Shown piece by piece: positions 44,420 to 57,900 of a stretch of 64,000 nt of DNA. Within the stretch, counting starts at the first letter, position 1. Each line of letters starts with the position of its first letter. Location: NCBI GenBank assembly GCA_039720395.1, contig CM077834.1, positions 5,786,607-5,850,606 of the forward strand. The letters run 5' to 3'. The position numbers and the translations under genes were made by a program. Below the pieces are notes generated by a model that saw only the letters and a program-made list of their open reading frames with translations, ran no database searches and had not been told where the DNA came from. Origin of the DNA: Liquidambar formosana. Lineage: Eukaryota; Streptophyta; Magnoliopsida; Saxifragales; Altingiaceae.

Positions 44420-44981
44420 GAGCATCTCCAATGGTGAACTATAACCTGTGTTATTGCTATATTATAACATTTAGCACAAGTTGGGTTATTCGAATGGTGT
44501 GCTAAAAATAACAATAACTCAACCTTGTGTCAAATATAGCACAAGGGTGAGCTATTGTTATATTTGCCATGTCAGCTTTCCCTCTATTTTCCAACAACCA
44601 AACACACCAGTAACTGTGAAAAATACAACATTTATCTTCTCCCATTTCTCTTTCAAATTTTCTGCGTAACCAAACAACCCGTAAATAAATACAATATTTT
44701 CAAAATCAATATTGAAATCTTATATATATATATATATATATAAAAGCAGAAAGCATATCCTTTTTTCATTTTTTTTGGTTGGAACAATGGAGATTGGAAG
44801 ATGGTAGTTGATAGTTGGTAGTTCATAAAAAATGAAGGGAATTGAGATTGTGATAAAAGATAGCACATTATGTCATTTGTACCATTAGAGCACCTGATAC
44901 TAAATTATAACATTTGACACTGTAATATATGCTAAAATAATAATGATACAAATAATTTAGTTCACATCACTGGAGATGTTC
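44420..44981. mobile_element. PIF/Harbinger-like MITE, TAA target
   Basis: Ends gagcatctccaatgg and the complement of cactggagatgttc, flanked by TAA (44417-44419 and 44982-44984). The paralogous segment (about 60453-60462, cttctaagcca) has one TAA and no insert. Confidence 0.75.
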
Positions 44982-44984
44982 TAA

Positions 44985-47117
44985 GCCAAGAATTTAACAT
45001 GACATGCTGGGGCCAATAAGCTCGCGTAAGCTATTCCAAGCTCGGAAAGTTATAAAAACATGTGGCCACATGCATGTTGTACGGTAAGACAATAGCACTA
45101 GGGGAAAGTAACTTTTGGTGACCACTACCCCAACTTCTTCCATTTTATTTTAGGTTAAATTATAAAAAAATTCCTTGACCTTTTTTTTCATATAATCTTT
45201 TAAAGAAATGGCTAAATGTTCTTCCAAATAATTTATAAATTTTAACATGTGGTAACTCAAATGGTGAAAGATTGCGGTTCAGGAACCGTAAGCTTCAATT
45301 TTAAATCTATGTTTTCTCATTATTGGATGCGCAAACTTGTGGGTGGTTTGTGCATCACGAGGAAATTAGTTTGGGTCTAATAAAATACAAAATTAAAAAT
45401 TTAGTAATTATTGTTTATGGAATTAATTGTGTTCACATAAAGTTTTTTCATTTAATTTCATGAACATCAATAAACACGTGGTAACGTTAATTGCTAAATT
45501 TATAAATTTTTAGAAGACATTGCAACCACCTTTCTTTAGAGATTACGTGAAAAATGACTAAACATTAAGCTATTCTTGTAATTTATCCTTAATTTTATTT
45601 TATTTTGGATGTCCAAATAAAGCTGTGTTCAGTGGATCGCTTTGGATGTCTTTTAACTTTCAGTCTTTCACAATAATGCTCCAAACCTTTATAAACTATC
45701 AGTTTTTCACGATAATGTGCTAAACCTTTATAATAAAATAAAAAAAATTAAAAAAATAGGCATCCAAAGCGACCACTAAACACAACTTTATCTGTTTGAA
45801 TGCAAATATTTCAGAAAAGAAGAGCCACTTTAACAAAACTATTTTCTTACACTTTAAAATGTTGAATCAACCTATTAACCTATCATAAGTTGGATTATCG
45901 AAAAAAGACTTATCATAAGTTGGATGAATAAAGATATGTTCCAACCCAAGAATAGATAAAATCAAGTGTAAGAGGCTGGGATGGTTACATGATCCTATAA
46001 ACCACACTTCTTAAAAAGGTGTTAGAGACCTCCTCATTCTAAGATGATCACCATATATATGTAATAAAAATATTTTAAAATTTATCACAAAAAGAGTTTT
46101 CCATTTCATGGTTAAAAAACAATCGAGGACTTGATAAGGTGAAGTGCAAAGAAAGTGGGGTTTCAGAATTGTCTTGTAAATCAAGAGGCTTTTTAACTCC
46201 CCCGAATGTATAAATCTACATTGAAACCAATAAATAAAATCTACATTGAAAAGCATAGTCTGGAATGTTTACATGATCATTAGAACTATCCCAAATACTC
46301 TAATGAAACCATACTCCCTAATAATAATAAAGCGTACGTATTAAGCATCCTATAGTCTTGATAAGGTGAATTGAAAGTGGGGTTTTGAATTGTCTTGAAT
46401 ATGGGATTCCAAATTGGTCAAAAATCCTCTCCCTTTTTTTTCAATTTAAATTTTTTAAATTTTCCTTGTTTTTTATGTGGACAAAAAGAACCCCAAAACT
46501 ATGTAATTTTAAATGTGTTTTACATGTTGCCAATATTACATAATTTTGAAATTCTTTTTGCCTACTTACAGAGAGAGAGAGAGAGAGAAAAGAGAGAGAG
46601 AGGATCAACGTCCTTTAAGATCTCCATCTTATGAAAAGAATTTTCAATAAAATGGTATAAAATTCCTTCACTTTTTATTACAATGTCAAAATGGAATTTG
46701 AACCTTATATTTATGACATGAAAGATAACTTAATCTTCTTTCTTCTTGCTTCTCATTTTTTTGACTTGAATCATCGTTGTTTATTTCGATAGTATAGTAG
46801 AACAATTCATGTTAATGTCAAAATATAAACAAATGAGTCTCTTTTAGTGTATCCATTTTGACAGTAGAACAACCTAGGCTTGGTCCTTTTGGGTAAAGTG
46901 GGATGAGTGAATTAGGATCCTATACACATTACGGTCACCTAAGTCTAAAGGCATGAGTCTCTTTTAAAAGTACATTATAATGTTCCAACTTCCAATAGAA
47001 TCCCTCTTCAGTTCTCTATGGTACGCATTTTTAGTAATGAGTCTCTTTTAATCTGAAGACACAACCCTATGTCCCAATAGCATCGTTTTTCATTTATTTC
47101 TTGTAGACGCCTTTTTT
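44985..47117. repeat. Upstream module of WAK locus B
   Basis: 45000-45850 aligns with 60480-61195 and 8350-8960. About 45243-45365 is SINE-like. 45860-46640 corresponds to one arm and the loop of the 12158-13100 inverted repeat. About 46476-46566 is the palindromic MITE, and 46571-46603 is a (GA)n run. 46840-47100 has the gagtctctttta motifs. No gene. Confidence 0.6.
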
Positions 47118-47335
47118 TGGGGGAAATTGGCAATAACTCCTATCAGGGGACTACGTTTAACAAAAAACCCACTAAAAGATTTTTTAACTCCAAAACCCTT
47201 TTTTTAAAAGATTCTTTAAGCAAAAGGAAATGTTTTTTTTAAATAAAAAAAAAACCTATTTTAACCTCCTTTTATATTTACAGGGTATGTTAATTTCAAA
47301 CCAAATCCATTTACGTAGAAGAAGAAGAAGGGAAG

Positions 47336-47384
<49 letters not shown>

Positions 47385-48352
47385 TGAAGAAAAACTAGAT
47401 CTGAAAATAAAGAAGAAGAAGAAGAAGAAGAAGAAGGGAGGGGCGGAGGGAAAGAGAGAGAGAGAAAGATAGGAAGAAAAACTAGATCTGAAAACGAAAA
47501 AGAAAAAGAAGAAGAAAGAGAAGAAAAACTAGATCTGGAAACGTCGACAGTATCTTCTTCTCCAACGACTGTTTTTCAAGGCTATGACTAGACCTTCTCC
47601 AACGACGGTTCTTCCTTTGTTTCTAGCTTCTTCTTCTTCTTCTTCTTCTTCTTCGTTGTCGTCTTCTTCTCTTTTTTTTTTTTCTTTTTTTTAGTGTAAG
47701 CGATACTAGAAATTTCATTCCAGTATTGTCAACAATAGCTTGTTACTATTGTAAGATATCATTCCAGCATGGTCAACACACACAATAGTAAACCAACAGT
47801 AAAGTGATACTGTTACACAAATTTAAACTAACTACCAATAGTAAAGCAATACTATTGCACAAATTAACTTACTAACAGTAAAGTGATGCTGTTGCATGAA
47901 CAAATTGATACAATTTGATACTGTTGTCATTCAAATACACTAGCAACAGTAAAGTGATTCTGTTGTAATGCTTTAAGATAAACAAAGGGTTGTGTTTTAC
48001 TATCTAACAAATCAGAATTATCCATAAACAACGTTAATACTTTACTGGTGGTGATTTTTTTGTCAATACATGTGTAAAAAAGGACAAAAAACTTCCGGTA
48101 GGAACCATAGTTGTCGAAATAGCATTTGCAGCTTGATCGGCGGTGGTGAACCATAGGAGGCGGTGGAACCATAGGAGAGATGGAGAGAACATGGGAAAAA
48201 ATGGCACTGTTATAATTTTGTTCAAATTGAAAAGTAGGGGCATTTTTGTCCATATAGGATTAAAAAGGCTTTTGACAAAAGTGTTTCTTTCATAAAGCGT
48301 ATTAGAAAAGAACTCTTATACATGGGGGTTTTGACCAAAATTCCCTTTTTTC
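47118..48352. mobile_element. MULE-like insertion with GA/GAA repeats
   Basis: Imperfect inverted ends gggggaaattggcaataac and the complement of ccaaaattcccttttttccccc. Inside are (GA)n at 47341-47380, GAA runs, a repeated aaactagatctgaaaa phrase (three times between 47392 and 47540) and about five copies of a cagtaaagtgatactgttg-like unit (47700-47960). No transposase. Confidence 0.55.
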
Positions 48353-49999
48353 CCCCCTTTTACTCTTTGTTTGGTTCATGAATTTTGAAAGGGAAAGGAA
48401 AATAGAAAGCGAGAATTCCATTTTCTTTTGTTTAGGTTGCGATGGAAAGTGGGAAGGAAAAAAATAATAATGGAAAATATGAGGAAAAATTACAAGTTTT
48501 GGAAGAAACCATTTTCCTTTAAAATTGTAAGGAAAGTGAAGAAAATTTTGAGGAAAATTCTATTGGGCTTTAAAATCGCTAACTCATGAGCACTCACCTC
48601 TTCAACGGTAATGAGATCAGATAACATCTAATTGGCACTTCCTCGATGACCTTCATTTGGGATCACTACCTTTGATCGCCGACCACCCCCTCTAACCACC
48701 CACCTTTGATCGCCCACCAACCTCTTCTACTGACAAGCTTAGATTGGCAATTTTGGTACCGTAGGTTCAGAATTATGACTCCTTCTCTTTCTCTCTGTCC
48801 CTGTCTCTGTCTTTGTCTCTGTCTCTGTCTCTCTCTCTCTTTCTCTCTCTCTATATATATATATATATAATGGAGGATTGGTCCTCCTATAGCTGTGCCA
48901 CGCGTCTTCTTCTTCTTTTTTTTTTTTTTTCAATCACATACTCAATAGTGAACTTTTTTTTAAAAAACTTACCTTTTGGTGATCCTTTTATAACTTAATA
49001 CCAATAAAGGATGTAAGCTGTCAACTTGCTACAACTTAACTATATACATGCGTGAAATGACTACTAATTTCTTTTTTTTTTGTATTACGTTGAAAGTTGA
49101 TCACTAAAATGTAATTTTTCCAAAAAGTTACTTTTAGTGACTTTTGAGGAAATTGCCTTTTTAGTGACCACTTTCCATTTTAATACCAAACAAAAGTCAT
49201 TCTCTGTCAATTTGCTACAAATTGACTATATACGTGTTTCAAAATGACTACCACCTTACTTTGTTTGGTATTAAGTTAAGAAGTGGTCATCAAAATGTAA
49301 TTTTCCCAACTTTTTTTTGGTGTTCACTGCTCTTTTTCATGCAAGTAAATTGTCGCTTGGTATTCATGACATATCTCTTTATTTTCATGTGAGAAAATTG
49401 AAAAACCCACACTATATAATGATCATCCCAAACTTTGTAAACTACTATATTTATTCGTTTTCTTTATACCTATTCATCTTCTCTCCCAAAAATGGAACGT
49501 ATAAAATTATAAATAGTCATAATAAGAAAAAGAGATAGATAGAGGAAAAAATGATTTTAAAAAAAACCGACATGTTGAAATCTTCCAATTTTCCAGATTT
49601 ATCTTCGACGAAAAAAAAATTATTTTAATCAAAATTTTTCAGATGGTTTATTACCAAAAATTGAAAAGATCTATATGTTCTCTTATCTTCTTCTCCTTTC
49701 CTCTTTGCTCCACCCATTCTCTCTCTCTAAACTTTTCTTTTTCCCTTTCTCACTTCCCAACTTAATAGCAAACAAAGGAAATTGGTAGTCATTTTAAAAC
49801 ATGTATACAATCAATTTGCAATTTGTAGTAAGTTGATTGATAATATCCTTAACATGTGCCCTTAAGCTACAATTGAGAAGAGAATCATTATATATAAATG
49901 GTGAAAATGTATAGAAAATGGTACAAATTACTTACAAAACTATAAAAATGCTTAAAAAATTGTGCAAATACATTTTTACCAAACAAAGGGTATCTCAAA
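48353..49999. other. Intergenic, repeat-derived
   Basis: 48790-48870 is a CT/TA microsatellite. 48960-49310 contains a diverged direct repeat (gtcaacttgctacaa, tcaaaatgtaatttt). The rest is AT-rich. No gene is supported. Confidence 0.5.
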
Positions 50000-50140
50000 C
50001 CGTTAGGCCCAAACTAATCTCTCATGGTGCACAAAGTATCCGCAAGTCTATGCATCCGATAATGAGAGAATAAAGACACGAACTCGAGACTTGATTTCTG
50101 AGCCATGGTTCTTTGCCATTTAAGCTACCATTGCGAGTGT
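50000..50140 (-). mobile_element. tRNA-derived SINE (second family)
   Basis: The minus strand reads tggtagcttaaatggcaaag (A-box-like), then gagttcgtgtc (B-box-like), then a tail (ctcattatcggatgcatagactt, ctttgtgcaccatgagag). This tail recurs on the plus strand at about 8406-8560, 45243-45365 and 60745-60880, which I take as older copies of the same SINE. Confidence 0.55.
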
Positions 50141-50211
50141 GTCTTATATATATATATATCAGATGATGATTGGATAAGCATGTGCCGATATAAATCATAT
50201 CAACACCCACA

Positions 50212-50284
50212 TTGGGGGTTGTACCTCATGCATTAATGGGTTAAAGGATACATTGCGTTAATGTAAGGGGTACAACCCCCAATG
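50212..50284. repeat. Short palindromic element (about 75 bp)
   Basis: ttgggggttgtacc at the left is mirrored by ggtacaacccccaa at the right, with gcattaa and ttaatg inside. A diverged copy lies at the start of intron 1 of WAK locus B (about 27597-27660). Confidence 0.6.
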
Positions 50285-50295
50285 CATAATACTAA

Positions 50296-51083
50296 GGGCC
50301 TGTTTGGTATCACTGTATCTTCTAGTAAAGTGCTTTGTTTAAAAGATCTATATGAAAAAGATGTTGTTATAAAGAGATTTGTGAGTGTTTGGTTGTTGGA
50401 TATTTAGAAGATCTTCTAATATAAGAAGAGCTTTTTGTCTGTTTGGTGACAATATATGTAATAGCACTTCTAACCCAGAATTTGACTATAATAACCTTAC
50501 CATAAAAGTTCTCTCTCTATTTGGTAACCCATTTTTTAAATTTGGAGTACAATAAATTTTAAATGTTTATTGAAATTATTTTACAATCATTACAATAACA
50601 TAGAGATTGAAAAAAATAATTTGTTAGAAGAACATATAACAATTTGTATTAACTATTATTATTGTTTTTTACTAGAGAGATCCTATATTCAAATAACTAT
50701 TTAATTGTATTAATTATTTACTAAAGAGATCTATTCTACCTTTTGTTTTTGATAAAAGTGCTTGTTCTAATATGAATCTAAGATCAAAGAAAATGAACAA
50801 TTACCTACGGATGAATATCATGCATGGGTACAATTGTTATTTCAAAATATAAATGAGGGTAATGTGGTCCAATCATAAAAGATTCATTTCATGTAAAACC
50901 TCTTCCCGAGTAGAGATTATCTCCTCTTCCCATAAAAGCACCTGCACCTCAACTTCAGCTGGAAGAGCTTTAGGCTCTTTTTGTCTAAAAGTCAACGCAA
51001 CTTATAAGGAATGCCAAACAATTGCAAACACACTTTTTTGGACACAAAAGCTCTTTCACCGCACTGCAGCGCCAAACAGGCCC
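50296..51083. mobile_element. PIF/Harbinger-like non-autonomous element
   Basis: 788 bp with ends gggcctgtttggtat and the complement of gccaaacaggccc, flanked by TAA (50293-50295 and 51084-51086). No transposase. Confidence 0.75.
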
Positions 51084-51209
51084 TAAAATAACTTATATCA
51101 ACACGTACTGACCTAATCAATGCTATATATATATATAATTTTTATTTTTCACAATATTTATATTTACAAACTTCACCCGTGCAACGCACAGGTTATAAAT
51201 TAGTGTATA

Positions 51210-51240
<31 letters not shown>

Positions 51241-52587
51241 AGATATGTTCAATTTCAATAACCATTGGTTCTCTGAACCTTCAGCAGCTATTGATTCTTT
51301 ATTCCTTCTTTGAGTTGTATTTGTGGGAATTTTTTTAATTTCTAATAACTTTTGAAATATTCAATAACCATTTACTCTTTGAATTGATTGGATCTGTAAT
51401 TTTATGTGTTTATGTTATAACTTGTTAAGTTTTGAGTTTTTCTTCTACTTGGGCATGCTACCTGTTTGAAAAAATGCATCGAAGAAATTGAGTTCGAGAA
51501 ATTGGATGAAAGAAATAAAATGTCACAAGGCATTTTGGTACTTACTTGATTGTTGGGTTATTTTTTACTTGACTTTTTGTTTTTTGCTTTAGCTAATATG
51601 AAAACTAGTTTATATGTTTGAATGTTGAATAATGGATTAACATTCTGAATTGGTTATTTGGTCCAGGTGTATGAAAGCTTCTTGGGTGCAAATGCCTTTA
51701 AATGGTTGTGGTGATTTCTTGAATGCAGACAATGAAATCTCTCTGATTAAATGTCAACTGTTGTGCAATTTGGAGGATTTTTTGCCACATCACTTGGTAC
51801 AGATTGGGTTAGAAAGTGATGTTCAGTTTTTAATAGTGGCCTTTGGATTGAAAGCAGGATGGCTGGTTTTGAGATTAGGTTTTTTCCACCCTTCAGCAAG
51901 GTGGGTGGAAGCCCATTAAATAGGAGTTTAGAGTGTTCTTTTCTCTGTTTTCTTTTACGCTGTCCCACTATTTTTGGGTCATCTGATGCTGTGTACACTG
52001 TTTAACCTTACATGAGAACATTCCTTGCCAAGGCCAAGGCTTTAGGATGGAAATAAAAGTTAGGATTGAACTTTGATGGAGTGAAAATTTCTCAAGGTTA
52101 TCACCATACTATAATACTTCGAGTTCATGAAGCACTATAGTAGTGGCGATGCCTTATATGCAATAATGGTGATGCTGAGAGTGCAAAGTCGAATTCAAGA
52201 CCTTCGCTTCTCAAGGCATTAGTCCTAGGACACAATCATTTGGTTATGATTGTGTCATCAATTTAATAATTAATGCCATTTTATTACTATATTTTCCTTT
52301 TCCTTTACTTTTCTCTAAACAATCAAACAAAGGAAAAATGACAAGAATTTGTTTTCTTTCCTCTCATTTTTCCCTAGACAATCAAACACTAGAAAGTTTT
52401 CTATTTTCCTTTCCTTTTATTTTCCTTCTCATTTTTTTCCCTTACTTTTTTTTCCTTACACTTTCCGCAAACCAAATAGAGTGTAAAAAAAAAAAAAGAA
52501 AAAAAAAAAGAAAGTGTTGTCATTCTATAATTATCGGGTTCAATTTAATGATTTTGGAAATAATTTGAGAACTATTGAAACATACGC
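51084..52587. other. Intergenic; unassigned 51640-52060 segment
   Basis: 51200-51247 is TA/GATA microsatellite. 51640-52060 has balanced composition and an 89-codon plus-strand open frame (51650-51919), but I see no family motif. 52280-52520 is T/A-rich. It could be a gene relic, and nothing supports a live gene. Confidence 0.45.
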
Positions 52588-52700
52588 TATGTTTGGATAA
52601 GGAATTTTTAGGTATAATTTGTCTTTGAAATGGAATTTGTAAAATTTTTAGAAGGATTTTTCCTTCTAAAAATTTTACAAATTCCTTATCCAAACATAAC
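52588..52700. repeat. Perfect-stem hairpin / small MITE
   Basis: A perfect 25-bp stem (ggaatttgtaaaatttttag, then aagga) around a 4-nt loop near 52657, plus outer pairing of tatgtttggataagg with its complement. The paralogous stretch near 14815 lacks it, which marks it as an insertion. Confidence 0.8.
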
Positions 52701-53719
52701 ATAATGGAAATTTAGCTTTCTTTTGTTTGATGAAAAAGTTGGGATAAATTCGGGATATTGTTGAGAATTCTTACAAGTGGCCTATTGGGAATGAAGGTAA
52801 GGAGAAAGATAGAAGTGGTCGTGGGAGGGAAAGTTTTGAGGATGCAAAGGAATTAATATATCTCAACTGAGTTTTGGTTTCCATTTGCAATATCTATCTA
52901 ATGGCCAAAAAAAAAAAAAAAAAAAAAAGGGCAGTGTTATATGAAGCACCTTTCGTACAACACCCAATCCACATCAGCAAAAAAGAGATATGTTAAATAA
53001 ATTGTGAAAGTTTTGGTCCATAGACATAGTGCCATATAAGATACTGTATTTTGGTGCTACACATAAGGTGTTGTACATAACATTATTCCCCCCCCCCCCC
53101 CAAAAAAAAAAAAAAAAAAAGAGTCATTTTGATAATTATTTTATGGTGCCTGCAAAAGGCTTAAGTGGTGATCTATCACTTTTATTAAAATTTTAGGCTG
53201 GAATTCTATATCAAGTCAAAAAGTCACATAGATCTCAATACTGCAGTAAAGTAATCAATCTATATTGGAATGGCATGACTTAAAAAATTCCTGTCAAATT
53301 CTGTTAGTAAACTCCTATGCTATGGTAAATAGAATTTATGTTTGATCTAATTGGGTGCAAAATCACAAGTGATAGTTGAATTAAATATGGAATAGCGTGT
53401 CACAGAATTTTGGAAATTTTATGCATTCTTATAATTTAGGAATTAATGATAAAGAAGCAGGGTGCTGTGTTGCAAAAAGATATAAAGGACCTTGTTTCAA
53501 CATGCTTAACCCTTTAAACCATAAGTAATTCACCATCACCATCTATAATTAAAACATTATCAAAGTTCGCATTGATCAACAATAAGATATAGCAATATAT
53601 GATACCTAGGCAGCAAAAACGAGAGCTATTAAACAAAGAAATTACAAGACAATTTCTTTCCTAAAAAAGCTTGAATTATAATAATTAAAACACACCATCT
53701 CAATACATATATATATAGC

Positions 53720-53755
<36 letters not shown>

Positions 53756-53785
53756 ATATAGCTACACCGCACCCTAATTAAGCAA
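52701..53785. other. 3' flank of WAK locus C
   Basis: Aligns with 14830-15060, 13180-13700 and 17040-17395. Contains A runs (52905-52928, 53102-53120), a C run (53088-53100) and (GA)n at about 53720-53754 in the probable 3' UTR. Confidence 0.65.
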
Positions 53786-54972
53786 TCAACGCCCATCATC
53801 AAATGCTAATATGACTTTCTTCCTTATGCTATCGTACTCTGCCGTATTACTACTAGAACCAGCACCACAAGTATTAGATACTTCACCAAGTAAAGCTTCT
53901 GTCTCTTTTGCATTTATCATACCTTTCTTCTCCACTGCTCTTAATCCTTCTAGCTCCATTGCTACTTCCTTCATAATAGGTCTTTCCTCCCCTTTAACTG
54001 TTAGACATCTCTTCGCAAGGATAGCAATTTCTTTAAGTTGATCAACATTTCCGTCTTTTAGCACCCGACTATCAATTACTTCAAACAAGTGACCCTCTTT
54101 CAGTGAAGAAATAAAATACGTAGCTAAATTTCTCTCTTCTTCGGACCTCTCAAAGGAAAGTGCCATCTTTCCAGTTAGTAACTCCACAAGGACAACCCCA
54201 AAACTATAAACATCACTTTTTTCTGTCAATTGACTAGTATGGAAGTATTCAGGGTCCAAGTATCCAAGTGTCCCTTGCACTAGTGTGGTTAGTTGAGACT
54301 TATCTAGCGGGATCAACCTAGAAGCTCCAAAATCTGATACTTTTGCAACGTAATTTTCATCCAAGAGTATGTTAGTAGTCTTGACATCTCTATGAACGAT
54401 TGGAGTAGAAGCTGCAGAGTGCAAATACGAAAGAGCTCCCGCAATTTCCGTTGCAATTCTTAATCGAGTTTCCCATGTAATCGAAGATGCATGACATTCC
54501 TTATGTATATGTTGGAAAAGGGTACCATTTGGTACAAACTCATAGACTAGTAAAGGAACTTGAGTCTCGAGACAACATCCCAATAGTTTTACCACATTCC
54601 TGTGGTTAATTTGGGAGAGGACAATCATTTCATTAATGAATTGTTGAACTTGGCTCTCATCTCCTATTTTAGATTTCTTAATGGCAACTGTTCTGTTATC
54701 CAATAATATTCCTTTGTAGACTGTGCCTTGGCCTCCTTGGCCCAGAACTCTATTTTCATGGTAATTGTTTGTGGCCTTCTTGAGTTCTTCTGCCGTAAAT
54801 ATTTTAACTGAGCCTTCAACAGATCCTTCACATTTGGAAAGTTGTTGTTGTAACATAAGACCACCATTTTGTTGAAAGAATTTTTCTTTAAGTTTGGTGA
54901 GCTTTCTTTTCTTGAGTCCCCAATATAACCATGAACTTCCCAATAGTAGAACTAAGAGGCTTGTGCTAACAC
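53786..54972 (-). CDS. WAK locus C exon 3: membrane segment and kinase
   Basis: Acceptor ATACATAG at 54974-54973, then [18 protein letters not shown]. Ends AFDDGR and stop at 53786-53788. 1187 bp, the same length as exon 3 of locus A. Confidence 0.94.
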
Positions 54973-57900
54973 CTATGTATAAAAAAAATTTGAATAAATA
55001 ATGAATATCACTAGCAAGTAAAAAAGTTTTAAAATTAGTTTTAGTTAGAATTCTAGTCATTTTGGAGGTGGAAGCATTTCATAGTAAAACGTGAAAATCA
55101 GGTACATGTAAGGTTTTAAGTTAAGATTCTAGGTGAATTTAGGAAACCCTAGAACAAAAAAATTTGGTGGAATTATAATATGTTGATTAGTGCTTATTAC
55201 ATGTAACATGAAATGCAAAACAAAAAGGCATATATTTATGTGGATTCAACACATTGATCTGCCCATCCCAACTACTGAATTAATTAATATTTCGTAGTTT
55301 GCTTTTGACACCAAAAAAAAAAAGAAAAAACAAAACCCTAAGAATTGTGGATGATGAGAACGAATTTGGGTCATGGCAGCTTATATGAGATCACCAATTG
55401 GTAACTGTAAAATCACAAATAATCACCTTCTTGAGTGTTTAATTTGCTCTGTCTTACAACTGGGAACTTGCACATAGAAAGACATTTATACCTATAGAAA
55501 TTATAAGGGTACAAGCTTAAGATACTGATCTTCCTTGCAATCTCTAAATTAGAAATCACCCACCAACAAAATACCCAACTGAAAATTCCAATCTTTATTA
55601 TTATTATTATTATTTTTAACAAAAAATTTTCAAGTTGTAGATAGCAGAACAGAGTATCCAAAGGAAAGAAGGATGCAAATTTTTCTATTTTTCCTTCTAA
55701 ACCGTTTTTTCAGTGCATTAAAGCTTGGTCTTGTGCCCATAGAGTAATTATAAATTAGTACAAAAAATAGGTTAAATATTTACGGTCAACTCCAAACTTT
55801 TGTAAATACATATTTAATAGTGCATTCACCCCAATAAATAAAAAAATAAAAAATAAAATAAAAATAAAAAAATAAAATAAAAATAAAAACCAAAGTAGTG
55901 GCATTCACAAGAATGACCTAAATTACATGATTCATTCGTACCGAAAACTAGCCCTCAATAAAGTTATAGAGCAAGTTGTAAATAACTAAATTATTCTCGA
56001 CCAACCAAAAAATGTAGTCGGTGAAGTGAGACCCGCAACCGATGCTTTCTCTTTTCTCTCCTATCCTCTCCTCTCTCCTCTCTCTTTCCTTGTGTCTTTA
56101 AGAAACCCGAATAATTATCGAAATGAATAGTAATAGGAACCTCACACTCCTACTACATGTGCAAGAATGTACGTACAAGGAAAATGCTTTTCTTCACGAA
56201 AGTTATTCTTTCTCAATCCTTAATCTAATATGGCAATGGCTCTACGGAAAACTGTGGAAACACAAAGGGGAAAATATATTTTGTTTTCGAAATGATAAAG
56301 ATATGTGATGTCGATCGGCATTATTTGTGATATTCAAAAAGGCTAGCATTACTCAAGGGAGGGTGACTAAACAAAATGTTAGGTGTTGGAAATTCACTTA
56401 CCTAGGGCAACCTGAATCGCATGTAGTGGATTTGCAATACAGCCTTTCCCATTTTTCCTGCCATCCCCATGGTAACCCTTCCGACAAGAACAAGTATAAC
56501 TCCCCTCTTTGTTAACACAGTATGCCTTTTTGTCACAATGGTTGGAGATTGAGCTTTCGTGACACTCATCAATATCTGAAAGATAATCAAGTTAAAAAAT
56601 AAGTCCATCACAAAAGCACTTGCAAGTAAAACAATCCAAAGCAGTGAAACCAATATCAGTGAAAGGATCAGGATGCTCACCCCACTTTTTTTTTTTTTTT
56701 TTTTTTTTTTTAATCCTTGTTTTTCCTTGGTTTTTATGTAGGTAAAAAAGTGCATAAAACTATGTAGTTTGGATGCTTATTTTTCATGTTGCCAAAACTA
56801 TGCACATAAAAATTTACTCCCTTTGTTAGGCCATTTTTGTTACTTTTTGAATCTCAAAATATTTGTCTATTTTGAAAAGTCAAATTATAAATTTTTTTAA
56901 ACTTTCCTACATTACCCGTTGTTATTTCAATAATTACTTTCAATAAAAAAACCCAACACTGGGTAAGAAATGGTACTTTTGGAAGTATGAAATTTAATAA
57001 ATGAGAAATGAATGCAACGATGATTTTTATTAACCTGCCTATTTACTCAAACTTGGCATTTCTTTATAGGGTGGAAGGAGTTGAAAAGAAGAGGGAATAA
57101 AAAAAAAAAAACAATGGAGAGGATCCATGTCGGAAAAGGCTAGGATTACCTTGGCAATCATGGAGATAGGGGTTCCCTCGGTAGCCTTTCTGGCACTGGC
57201 AACGATAACCGGCTCCATTGACATTATCATGACATGTACTATTTCCTTTACATGCATAGCTCGTCCGATTCCGTCGAGCTACTTCGCATGTCTCACTCCC
57301 AATAGCCCAATCAAGCACCAATGGAAGCTTTTTTTTGTTCCGTAACTCTTTAACAAAGTTGGCAGAAAATTTGAACAATTTCTTTTCAACAACAAAGGCA
57401 TAGCTGCAGGAATCCAACTTCGGTCCATCTGAATAACCGCTAGTATTTGATAATGTTACTTGAAGACCAACAAGTCCTTTAGGGATGGAGATCTCACAAC
57501 ATCCATTGCCGGAGCAAGAGTTATCTTCATAGTTAATCTTGTTACAAACCAGCGTGCACCCAGTCCTGTAGGAAAAATTACTTATGTAACCATAGATTCG
57601 GGCTTCAGTGTCACATCCGATGGCGTAGAATTTGTTTTCGGTATTAGAGACGAAGAAGTAAGCCAACCCAAGGCCTGGTGGGCTGTTCACTTGTGCACTA
57701 CCATTCTGAGCATAACAAAGGCGGCCTACAGACTGCAATATTTTTAGCTGACCATTGAGGGATATGTGGGTAACATCCCAGTCGGTCTGCCTCAAAAATG
57801 GTTTGCTGGAATGGTTACAAGTGATGAGGAAGGATTCATTTAGGTAACAGTCTTTCTTGGTGCCGAATGGGTAGGGGATACTTACATTCCCACATCTGTC

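Noticed and set aside
47230..47472. 80-codon arginine/glutamate-rich open frame
   Set aside because: Product of (GA)n and GAA repeats.
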